Source: Pseudoalteromonas marina (lineage in GTDB: Bacteria > Pseudomonadota > Gammaproteobacteria > Enterobacterales > Alteromonadaceae). From it: 64,000 nucleotides of DNA. Under the pieces are notes generated by a model, which was not told the DNA's origin, did not search any database, and saw only the letters and a program-made list of their open reading frames with translations. Positions within the stretch are counted from its first letter, which is position 1, and every line of letters starts with the position of its first letter. The translations under genes were made by a program, and so were the position numbers. Of the stretch, positions 9,198-16,497 are shown piece after piece. The DNA is taken from NCBI RefSeq assembly GCF_000238335.3, contig NZ_AHCB03000005.1, positions 186,001-250,000 of the forward strand, in the 5' to 3' direction.

Positions 9198-9578
9198 ACC
9201 ACAGAGAAGACAAGGAGCAGTGCAGGAGAAGTGATTTTAAAACCAATTCATTGTATTAAGCTCTTCTCTGTGTAGCGAGCAGCGCCTCGGTGCTCTCGGT
9301 GGTCAAACTTGTTATGTAACTTGGGCGCCGTACCTAGTTGATAAAGTAAATAAAACATTATTATCACCACAGAGAAGACAAGGAGTAGTACAGGAGAAGT
9401 AATTCTAAAACATATATATTGTATTACGCTCTTCTCTGTGAAGTGCGCAGCGCCTCAGTGTTCTCGGTGGTAATTAATTTTTAGAGTTATTTCAACGAAG
9501 GTGTGAAGCTTGCTCACGTAAAAGGTTGTTTATTTAACTATCTATAAACAAAGTACGTTAGCAAGCAAAGCGCATACA
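9198..9578 (+). repeat. Composite intergenic repeat cluster 2 (A7, A8-B3)
   Basis: Two copies of element A lie at 9198-9303 and 9366-9471, followed by the conserved linker (TAATTAATTTTTAGAG) and a degenerate element B at about 9496-9578. Orientation is the same as cluster 1 on the other side of the Wzi gene. The rest of the 8953-9752 gap (8953-9197 and 9579-9752) shows nothing I can name beyond AT-rich leader sequence. Confidence 0.88.
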
Positions 9579-9752
9579 TTAAATTCGCTGTGCTACTGTA
9601 AGTTTGCATTAGTAGATGAGCATTCCAACTTGTACCTTAACGTATATTGTGTGAAAAATTTGTATTTATGCTTATTGATAATAAAGCTGCGCCTATTAGC
9701 AAAGTCCACTATGCTATGGGCTATTCGTTATTTATATTTTTAAGGATTTATC

Positions 9753-10226
9753 ATGATTGAACAAGGCCAAAACGTACCAGAGGTTACACTTACGCAGTTA
9801 ACAAGCGAAGGTATGCAAACACTGACTAACAAAGAATTATTTGATGGTAAAAAAGTGGTGTTATTTGCTGTGCCGGGGGCGTTTACGCCAACGTGTTCAA
9901 ATGCGCATTTACCTGAATTTATTACGCTTGCTGATAAAATTAAAGCAAAAGGTGTTGATGCTATTTATTGTGTTTCGGTAAACGATGCCTTTGTAATGAA
10001 AGCATGGGGCGACTCGCAAAACTCTGAAGAAGTATTAATGCTAGCCGATGGTGATGCAAGCTTTACTAAAGCACTCGGGCTTGAAAAAGACACCGCTGGC
10101 TTTGGTGGTATTCGTTCATCTCGCTACGCGATGATTGTAAATAACGCGGTCGTTACTGGGTTATTTGTAGAAGAGGGCAAAGAGTTCGCAGTAAGCCGCG
10201 CAGAGCATGTCTTAGAAAAGCTTTAA
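9753..10226 (+). CDS. Peroxiredoxin, Prx5 family
   Basis: This is a cytosolic thiol peroxidase of 157 residues. The peroxidatic cysteine is Cys48 in the signature PGAFTPTCSNAHLP. Only one other cysteine is present (Cys73), and the C-terminal resolving cysteine of animal Prx5 is absent, so reduction probably depends on an external thiol such as glutathione/glutaredoxin; this is inference from the family. There is no fused glutaredoxin domain. AAGGATTTATC precedes the ATG. The gene is alone between a repeat cluster and the four-helix-bundle gene. It would detoxify hydrogen peroxide and alkyl hydroperoxides. Confidence 0.93.
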   Translation: MIEQGQNVPEVTLTQLTSEGMQTLTNKELFDGKKVVLFAVPGAFTPTCSNAHLPEFITLADKIKAKGVDAIYCVSVNDAFVMKAWGDSQNSEEVLMLADGDASFTKALGLEKDTAGFGGIRSSRYAMIVNNAVVTGLFVEEGKEFAVSRAEHVLEKL

Positions 10227-10411
10227 GGCCTCATTTAGTTTGTCAGTGGTTAGTACTTAGTTATCAGATAGAAGCTTTTAGACATTAGTGATTAGACTGA
10301 AGATTTTAGTTATTAATGAATATTGTATTTTTTGGCTAGTTTAGTTAGCTAGTTGTTATTTGTATATTTAAAACTAAGCTAGTAAAAATGATATAAATAA
10401 AAGTAACACTA

Positions 10412-10756
10412 ATGAATTTTGAAAATTTAGATGTATGGAAACGATCTGCACGTCTTAGCGTAGATATTTACAGGTCTACAGCAGATATAAAAGATTATGG
10501 GTTCAGAGATCAGTTAACACGCTCAGGCCTTTCAGTGCCGAGCAACATTGCAGAAGGTGTGTGTAGAGAAAGCTATAAAGAGAAAAGTAGATTTATAGAT
10601 ATAGCTAGGGCTTCTCTTGCAGAAGCTAGAACACAGATATACATAGGCACAGAAATAGGTTACTTAAATAAGTCAACAAGCCAACAATGGATAATAGAAA
10701 CAAAAGAATTAGCTGCTATGTTAACAAGCCTTAAAAATAAGTTTGATAACAGCTAA
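10412..10756 (+). CDS. Four-helix-bundle protein (S23/TIGR02436 family)
   Basis: The 114-residue protein carries the family signature: FENLDVWKRS at the N-terminus, FRDQLTRSGLSVPSNIAEG in the middle, then SLAEARTQIYIGTEIGYL. Family members were first noticed in intervening sequences of 23S rRNA genes and resemble the Avd accessory protein of diversity-generating retroelements, but there is no rRNA, reverse transcriptase or variable repeat nearby. The gene is intact, unlike its relative at 3600-4014. A heptamer array (H4) begins 31 bases after its stop codon, and a decayed T-rich repeat-like stretch lies upstream (about 10250-10320). Function unknown. Confidence 0.9.
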   Translation: MNFENLDVWKRSARLSVDIYRSTADIKDYGFRDQLTRSGLSVPSNIAEGVCRESYKEKSRFIDIARASLAEARTQIYIGTEIGYLNKSTSQQWIIETKELAAMLTSLKNKFDNS

Positions 10757-10787
10757 CTTTAGAGTGTTTAGCTATTCATTCTCCGCG

Positions 10788-10859
10788 CTGAAAACTGAAA
10801 ACTGAAAACTGAAAACTGAAAACTGAAAACTGAAAACTGAAAACTGAAAACTGAAAACT
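10788..10859. repeat. Heptamer tandem array H4 (CTGAAAA x10)
   Basis: Ten perfect head-to-tail copies of CTGAAAA plus CT. The array fills the convergent gap between the four-helix-bundle gene and the DUF3299 gene and stops 3 bases short of the latter's stop codon (10863-10865). Confidence 0.97.
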
Positions 10860-10862
10860 TTT

Positions 10863-11363
10863 TCAAAGCTCAAACGGTGCTACGCCGACTGCTTTCATTT
10901 TGTAACCTACCTGCGCTAATTCACCTGACCAGGTTTCTGTTGTAATAATACCTGTGACTACAATTGCATCGTATAGGCTTTCGATTGGTACGCCGCCTTT
11001 TATAGTAACGTGTACAAGCTGGTTAGGTGGCGGTGGTGGTACGTGTATGCAGGCGCCAAAATACGGTACTAATAGAAATTCTGTGATTACTTCGCTATCG
11101 CCCTCTAGCGGTACAACAAAGCCGGGTAAGCTGACAGATTGCCCGTTTAGTTCTTTTACTACAGGGGCGTCTAAGTCGGGCTGTACCCAGTTTTGATCGC
11201 TGCCTTCGTGGTTCGCTTGTGCTTGGGTGTCAATTTGCACATGGCCTTTTGGAATTAAGTCTTCCCAAAAAATTTCTTTAGGTGGATTAGCATTACTTGT
11301 AAAGGTGATAATGGCTAAGCTTAATATGCAAAAAGCATTAAAAGCTGTTTTAAAAAGTGTCAT
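10863..11363 (-). CDS. DUF3299 secreted protein
   Basis: This protein of about 166 residues has an N-terminal hydrophobic signal segment and the DUF3299 landmarks: WEDLIPKGH, then SLPGFVVPLEGD, then LVPYFGACIHVPPPPPNQ. A start at 11363 has AGGA at good spacing; the alternative at 11378 overlaps the permease stop. It is the third gene of an ATPase-permease-DUF3299 unit. Proteins of this family are commonly found next to MacB/FtsX-type ABC transporters, and as I recall a similar arrangement occurs in zinc-linked loci of vibrios (not verified). The conserved Cys-His pair in ACIHVPPPPP could bind metal, but no function is established. Confidence 0.85.
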   Translation of the reverse strand: MTLFKTAFNAFCILSLAIITFTSNANPPKEIFWEDLIPKGHVQIDTQAQANHEGSDQNWVQPDLDAPVVKELNGQSVSLPGFVVPLEGDSEVITEFLLVPYFGACIHVPPPPPNQLVHVTIKGGVPIESLYDAIVVTGIITTETWSGELAQVGYKMKAVGVAPFEL

Positions 11364-11377
11364 AAAATTCCTAAACA

Positions 11378-12640
11378 TTATGTTTTTATACTCATGCCGT
11401 CGCTGAGTGAGTAAAAATAAGCACGAGTGGCTGGTATTAAACCAATAATAAAACCCGCCGCCATAATAACGCCTATGAGGGTGAGTTCATAGCGTGAAAG
11501 CATAGCTATATTTACACTAATACCCGCATGGCTTTGTAGGTAGTCGGCTCCTAAAAATAATGTGGCGTAAAATAACACACACCCAAACACACAGCCTAAA
11601 AATGTTGTAAGCAAGGATTCCATACTTATAAGTGTAAATAGCTGCCATGGCCTTGCACCAACTGAGCGCAATATAGCAAGTTCACGGCGGCGTTGATTAA
11701 GATTTGCAAGCAACGTGGTTAGCATACCAAGCAGGCTTACTAGTACAACAACAAAGGAGAAAAGTAGCAGTATTTTTTCAACAATGGCGAGCATTTCCCA
11801 TAAGTCTTTTAGTGTAACGGTTGGCATAATGGCTAATAGAGCCTCGGGCTTGTACTGATTTATATTGCGCCTAATTTGTAGTGTATACAAAGGCGAATCA
11901 AACCCCATTAAAAATGCAGTGATTTGTTTAGGGTGGCCAGTTAGGTTGTTATACTCATCATACTCATCATGCTCATCATGCTCATCATGCTCATCGTTTG
12001 TGTTACCGCCATGAATTAAATCAACAGCGGCAAGCGGTATATGCAGTGTTTTATCGACCGGGGTACCCGTCGGGTTTAAAATACCGACTACTTCAAACGG
12101 GTTGTCGTTGTGATGATGAAAACTAGTATTACCCATACCATGAGATATTACAATGCTATCGCCCAGCTTGTAGCCTAGTTTTGTAGCTACCTCACTGCCC
12201 AATACCACGCCGTGAATAGTGCTAAAAGGATTCCCTGCACTAAAACTCAAATGTTGTTTTTTAGCAAAGCGGTAATGGATAAAGTAATCGGGTGTTGTAC
12301 CTAACACGGCTTGGCCTTTATGGCTGTCGCCAAGGCTAATGGGAATGCTCCATTTTACGCCGCGTTGGCTTGTTATGTATTTGTAGCTTTGCCAGCTCAC
12401 GCCATTATTGGTGTGGCCAATTCTAAAGACCGATGAAAGCAGTAATTGAATATCGCCGGTGCGGGCTCCTACAATTAAATCGGTACCTGAAATAGTATTG
12501 CTAAAGCTGCTTTTAGCATCAACTCTAACACGCTCAATACTTAGCAATAGCATAACGCTAACGGCAATGGTAAACAGTGTTAAAACAACACTTGCACGTC
12601 TATTTAATAGGCTTTTAAAAGCAAGCTTTGTAAGGATCAT
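11378..12640 (-). CDS. FtsX/MacB-type ABC transporter permease with His-Asp-Glu loop
   Basis: This is a 420-residue inner-membrane protein. It has an N-terminal membrane helix (about 20-36), a large periplasmic MacB-PCD-like domain, and three C-terminal helices within the FtsX domain (about 290-410) containing LRSVGARPWQ. The periplasmic domain carries a low-complexity stretch near residues 216-232 (HDEHDEHDEYDEY) and an HHHN cluster earlier, both plausible metal-binding loops. The DNA of the former is a short 9-base tandem repeat (about 11950-11998). The start codon overlaps the ATPase gene by 4 bases. It probably works with the adjacent ATPase, as a mechanotransmission or extraction complex rather than a classic importer. 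Confidence 0.88.
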   Translation of the reverse strand: MILTKLAFKSLLNRRASVVLTLFTIAVSVMLLLSIERVRVDAKSSFSNTISGTDLIVGARTGDIQLLLSSVFRIGHTNNGVSWQSYKYITSQRGVKWSIPISLGDSHKGQAVLGTTPDYFIHYRFAKKQHLSFSAGNPFSTIHGVVLGSEVATKLGYKLGDSIVISHGMGNTSFHHHNDNPFEVVGILNPTGTPVDKTLHIPLAAVDLIHGGNTNDEHDEHDEHDEYDEYNNLTGHPKQITAFLMGFDSPLYTLQIRRNINQYKPEALLAIMPTVTLKDLWEMLAIVEKILLLFSFVVVLVSLLGMLTTLLANLNQRRRELAILRSVGARPWQLFTLISMESLLTTFLGCVFGCVLFYATLFLGADYLQSHAGISVNIAMLSRYELTLIGVIMAAGFIIGLIPATRAYFYSLSDGMSIKT

Positions 12641-13323
12641 AATGTCTCCTGCAAACTTACTAAGTCGATTGAGCGATTAAACAGCGGCTTTAAGTTTTCG
12701 TCATGGCTTACAAATATCAGTGTGCTGTTTGTATTACTCGCTTGTTCAAACAATAAGTTAATAAAGCTTTCGCGGTTTTGTGTATCAAGGGCTGAGGTTG
12801 GCTCGTCGGCAATTATAATTTCTGGGTTACCAATAAATGCGCGTGCGGCGGCCACGCGTTGTTGTTGGCCAATACTTAACTCTGCCACACTCTTATTATG
12901 ATATTGCTCTGTTAAACCCAGCGCGTTTAATAGCCGTGTAGCCTCATTATTTAACGTGGCAGAGTGGCTTAATGCTTTTTGTTGGCGCTTTTTTGAAAAC
13001 TGGCAGCCCAGCATAACGTTTTCAATAGGCGATAGATAAGGAAGTAAGTTGAAGTTTTGAAAAATAATACCAATGTGGTCAGCTCTAAATACATCTCGTT
13101 GAGTGTTACTTAGGGTATTTAAGGTGCGGTTTAATAACGTGACATTGCCGCTGGTGGCTGTATTTATACCGGCAAGTAAGGCAAGTAACGTTGATTTACC
13201 CGAACCACTTGGGCCATGTAAAAAAACATGTTGGCCTTTTTCAATATTTAGTTTGCTAATAGTTAGCGTGGGCGTTTTATCGTTTTTATGCCATTTAAAA
13301 ATAACGTTATTTAGGCTTATCAT
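12637..13323 (-). CDS. ABC transporter ATP-binding protein (LolD/MacB class)
   Basis: This is a 228-residue ATPase with Walker A GPSGSGKSTLL, Q-loop region FQNFNLLPYLSPIENV, signature LSIGQQQRVAAARAF, Walker B IIIADEPTSALD and a switch histidine in FVSHDE. It partners the permease immediately downstream, with a 4-base overlap. The ATG at 13323 is 8 bases after the upstream gene's stop codon, suggesting translational coupling; a TTG at 13344 would lengthen the protein by seven residues. Substrate is unknown; metal- or envelope-related roles are inferred from the DUF3299 partner and the His-rich permease loop. Confidence 0.92.
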   Translation of the reverse strand: MISLNNVIFKWHKNDKTPTLTISKLNIEKGQHVFLHGPSGSGKSTLLALLAGINTATSGNVTLLNRTLNTLSNTQRDVFRADHIGIIFQNFNLLPYLSPIENVMLGCQFSKKRQQKALSHSATLNNEATRLLNALGLTEQYHNKSVAELSIGQQQRVAAARAFIGNPEIIIADEPTSALDTQNRESFINLLFEQASNTNSTLIFVSHDENLKPLFNRSIDLVSLQETL

Positions 13324-13331
13324 TGTTTGGT

Positions 13332-14405
13332 TTACCACTTCCAATAATTAAGGTCTTTACGCGTTTTAAACTGCCTAATAATATTAAATGGTTTAGGTTT
13401 TAGCTTTTCGTCACTAAGTAAAAACTCATTGGTTGCAGCCACTACTCGCTCACTTGATTTACCGTCTGTGTATGGGTGCAGCTGTTGGCAGTAGCTTTCT
13501 ATATTTTGCATCAATGTTTTAGGGTAGGTGAATGCAAGGTCTATCGCGTCTTCTAGCTTATTTGGTTCTGTTACGTTTAGTAAGTGCTTGTCTGGGGCAT
13601 TATTACAAAAGGTCACCACAGGCTTGCGTTGCACTATAAACATTAAAAGCACCGACGAGGTATCACACAGCATTACATCGGCCGACTTTAATAAGGGGAC
13701 TACGTCGTCGGTTTCAATAAACGTTAAGTTTTGATTACTTAACGCCTTGTATTTATTAACAAGCTCAATAGGCATTTTAGGATGAAACTGCATTAATATG
13801 CGCCACTTTCCTGTTTCGCTAAAGTGCTTTATTTGCTCGTAAAGTTTAGGTGCAAGTGATAAACGTTTTGAAAAAGTAGAACAAATTAAAAGTGTAGGGC
13901 GAGAGTCGCTTTTACTGGTATATGGGGTTTGTAATTCGCCAGTAAACAAGCGGTCGAGCGTTGGCCAACCCGTTTCAGTTACTTTAAAATAACCAAGCTT
14001 TTTTTGTAAGGCTTTAAATGGCACTGTGGTATTAGGGCCTTGTGTACAGTAAAGATCAAAGCAGCCCCTTGCTTTTAGGTGGTCGTTGTTCCCTTTTTTA
14101 TCAAGTTTCCCGGCATCAAAACCATGAAATACACCCACTTTAATACCCGGAAAAAACGTAGGAATTAAATTGGCCGGTGCAAACGTAGCATCGGGTTTCC
14201 AGTTGTGAATATCGTTTATTGAATTAAGGCGTATTTCATCGGGTGTTAAAAAGTCAGGGTTTACAGAGCTACCTTGTAAAAACCAGCGTACCTGACCACC
14301 ATTCGCTAATATGGCCGCCTGAATAGGCCTCAAAATTGCGTATGAATAATTTTGAGATATATACATTAAGTATTTTTTATTTTTGGTGGTGGTTAAGTAG
14401 TTCAA
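13332..14405 (-). CDS. CDP-glycerol glycerophosphotransferase-like protein
   Basis: This protein of about 357 residues belongs to the TagB/TagF (CDP-glycerol:poly-glycerophosphate transferase) superfamily. It has YISQNYSYAILRPIQAAI near the start, a LICSTFSKR strand, an FHPKMPI motif and the donor-site region LLKSADVMLCDTSSVLLMF with ...RKPVVTF. A TTG at 14405 is preceded by GAGGAG at ideal spacing; an upstream TTG (14453) and an internal ATG (14366) are alternatives. It lies upstream of the ABC transporter genes on the same strand, 8 bases from the ATPase start, so the four may form one operon. It may transfer glycerol phosphate to a cell-surface glycan. A second family member lies at 20135-21202. 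Confidence 0.8.
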   Translation of the reverse strand: MNYLTTTKNKKYLMYISQNYSYAILRPIQAAILANGGQVRWFLQGSSVNPDFLTPDEIRLNSINDIHNWKPDATFAPANLIPTFFPGIKVGVFHGFDAGKLDKKGNNDHLKARGCFDLYCTQGPNTTVPFKALQKKLGYFKVTETGWPTLDRLFTGELQTPYTSKSDSRPTLLICSTFSKRLSLAPKLYEQIKHFSETGKWRILMQFHPKMPIELVNKYKALSNQNLTFIETDDVVPLLKSADVMLCDTSSVLLMFIVQRKPVVTFCNNAPDKHLLNVTEPNKLEDAIDLAFTYPKTLMQNIESYCQQLHPYTDGKSSERVVAATNEFLLSDEKLKPKPFNIIRQFKTRKDLNYWKW

Positions 14406-14605
14406 GCTAGCTCCTCGACTCAATAGCACAGCCAGTTTACCCGATTGTGACAACCATATAAATATTCTTGCTAAATCTCTTAACCAAAGTTCAGGTTATT
14501 TAGTTTTAAGCCCAAGATTGAGCTTTGAAGTTGGCTGGATTATCATACCGCACATAACCCCATACCATACTTTGCTCATAGAGCATCCCTAACCCCGGAG
14601 ATAGC

Positions 14606-15709
14606 ATGACTAGCTATAAAGTTTTAGACGTAAACGATGATTTACCCATCCGCACCAAAGGTGAAGTACACAGTGGTAAAGTGCGTTCAGTTTATTGGCT
14701 AACAGACGAAGACAGTGCACGATTAATTAAAGATAAAGGCTACAAAGTACCCGCAGGTACTGAGCTGGCTATTATGGTGATTTCGGACCGCATTTCAGCG
14801 TTTGATTGTATTTGGCAAGGCGAAAATGGCTTAAATGGAGTGCCGGGTAAGGGGATAGCACTTAACACTGTTGCATCCTACTGGTTTAAATTATTTGACG
14901 AAGCAGGCTTAGCTGGCAATCATATTGTGGATATTCCGCACCCATATGTATGGATAGTTCGTAAAGCAAGCACAGTTAAGGTAGAGGCGATAGCGCGCCA
15001 ATATATTACGGGTAGCATGTGGCGTGATTACGCTAAAGGGACACGTAACTTTTGCGGTATAGATTTACCTGAAGGGTTAAACGCGAATCAAAAACTCGAT
15101 AATGTACTTATTACGCCATCAACCAAGGGGATTATTGAAGGCGTTGCCGACATACCGCCAGTAGACGATGTAAACATTACCCGCGAGAACATAACAAATA
15201 ACCTAGGTATATTTAATTTTAAGTCGGCAGACGACGTTGCAAAATACGAAAAGCTGTTAGTAGAAGGCTTTGGCTTAATTAGTAAAGAGCTTGCCAAGCT
15301 TGACCAAATTTTTGTAGATACCAAATTTGAATTTGGGTACGTAGAAGATCTAAATGGTGCACAACAGCTTATTTACATCGACGAAGTGGGCACACCAGAT
15401 TCATCGCGTATATGGGATGGCGCTGCGTATCGAGATGGTAAAATTGTTGAAAACTCTAAAGAAGGCTTTCGCCAATTGTTAATTGATAACGTGCCAGAAA
15501 GCGACGTATTACTAAACAAAGATCGTATGGCTGAGCGCGAAAAATTAGCAAAAGAGTATATTTTACCCGAATCAGTCATGCTTGAAGTGTCTAATACTTA
15601 TGTGGGTATTGCCAGCAAAATAGTTGGTGAAGCAATTACCATTCCTGAGGATCCGCGCCAAGAAGTCATTTCTATTTTAGACGCTGATTATGGCTTAATT
15701 GTAAAATAG
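14606..15709 (+). CDS. purC: Phosphoribosylaminoimidazole-succinocarboxamide synthase
   Basis: SAICAR synthase of de novo purine synthesis, which joins CAIR and aspartate using ATP. Recognisable segments are [11 protein letters not shown] (nucleotide-binding), [31 protein letters not shown], and EFGYV...[16 protein letters not shown]. At 367 residues it is the longer form found in several marine gammaproteobacteria rather than the roughly 240-residue Escherichia coli type. The start is preceded by CCGGAGATAGC. The gene stands alone, divergent from the glycerophosphotransferase gene. A CCCAGT/ACTGGG stem with a bulge lies just downstream (about 15731-15764) and may terminate transcription, though its T-run is poor. 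Confidence 0.95.
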   Translation: MTSYKVLDVNDDLPIRTKGEVHSGKVRSVYWLTDEDSARLIKDKGYKVPAGTELAIMVISDRISAFDCIWQGENGLNGVPGKGIALNTVASYWFKLFDEAGLAGNHIVDIPHPYVWIVRKASTVKVEAIARQYITGSMWRDYAKGTRNFCGIDLPEGLNANQKLDNVLITPSTKGIIEGVADIPPVDDVNITRENITNNLGIFNFKSADDVAKYEKLLVEGFGLISKELAKLDQIFVDTKFEFGYVEDLNGAQQLIYIDEVGTPDSSRIWDGAAYRDGKIVENSKEGFRQLLIDNVPESDVLLNKDRMAEREKLAKEYILPESVMLEVSNTYVGIASKIVGEAITIPEDPRQEVISILDADYGLIVK

Positions 15710-15831
15710 CCATACTAAAGAACTAAAAAACCCAGTGGCTAACTTTTTATTTTTAGTTACTGGGCTATATTCCTTGCAATTAACCCCTGTAATTAATTAC
15801 CTTAACCTAACGTTAATAGTTAGGTGTTGTT

Positions 15832-16497
15832 ATGTTTGAACGTGGTTTGCAAAAAATAACTAAAAGTTGCCGTTTTTTAACCATGGGTTTGTTTTTTGGT
15901 TACTTTTCTGACGCCGCTGCACTGGAGTTGGTAGTAGAAGATCAACACGGTAGTAAGCTAGCAAATGCTGTTATTGAGCTACATTTTAACGCCGAGCAAT
16001 TAGCCAAGCCAAATCTTCCAGTAGCCACTATGGACCAAGTTCATAAACAGTTTTTGCCAGAGCTATTAGTTGTGCAAAAAGGGCAGCAAGTTGACTTTCC
16101 TAACAGCGATAATATTCGCCATCATGTGTATTCTTTTTCGCAAGCTAAGCCTTTTCAGCTAAAGTTATATTCAGGGCAACCAAAAGCCCCTATTACTTTT
16201 GATAATCCAGGGGTCGTTGTTTTGGGGTGTAATATTCACGACTCTATGGTTGGCTATATATATGTGGCAGGTAGTAAACATGTTTATAAAACAAATAAGC
16301 AAGGCAAAGTAACCTTGCCAAATAACCTATTACCGATTGAATTAAGTGTATGGCACGCTTTGCAAGCAGCACCTTTGGAGAATAAAAAAATTATAACAGT
16401 AAGCGCTAAAAGCAAACACACCATCACGGTAAACACATCTACACCAGCACCAAGAAACACCTTCGGTAGCAAATTTAAGGCTGGTAATGACTCATAG
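15832..16497 (+). CDS. Periplasmic cupredoxin-like protein
   Basis: This 221-residue exported protein has a signal sequence ending near residue 30 and a cupredoxin domain. Likely type 1 copper ligands are visible: His97/His98 in NIRHHVYSFS, then Cys133, His136 and Met139 in VLGCNIHDSMVGYIYV, matching the C-x2-H-x2-M loop of small blue copper proteins. Such proteins are often annotated as methylamine utilization proteins, but no amine-oxidation genes are near. It is the first of four genes with overlapping ends (11 bases with the GGDEF-EAL gene), so it probably provides a redox or copper input to the same system. Confidence 0.85.
   Translation: MFERGLQKITKSCRFLTMGLFFGYFSDAAALELVVEDQHGSKLANAVIELHFNAEQLAKPNLPVATMDQVHKQFLPELLVVQKGQQVDFPNSDNIRHHVYSFSQAKPFQLKLYSGQPKAPITFDNPGVVVLGCNIHDSMVGYIYVAGSKHVYKTNKQGKVTLPNNLLPIELSVWHALQAAPLENKKIITVSAKSKHTITVNTSTPAPRNTFGSKFKAGNDS

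Noticed and set aside
10412..10756. Diversity-generating retroelement suggested by the Avd-like four-helix-bundle protein
   Set aside because: There is no reverse transcriptase, template repeat or variable repeat in the surrounding sequence.
10954..11196. Plus-strand 80-codon frame opposite the DUF3299 gene
   Set aside because: It is a shadow of the DUF3299 coding sequence, with proline/glycine runs mirrored from its PPPPP motif.
15731..15764. Strong terminator after purC
   Set aside because: The CCCAGT/ACTGGG stem has a four-base bulge and no proper T-run; it is mentioned only as a possibility under purC.
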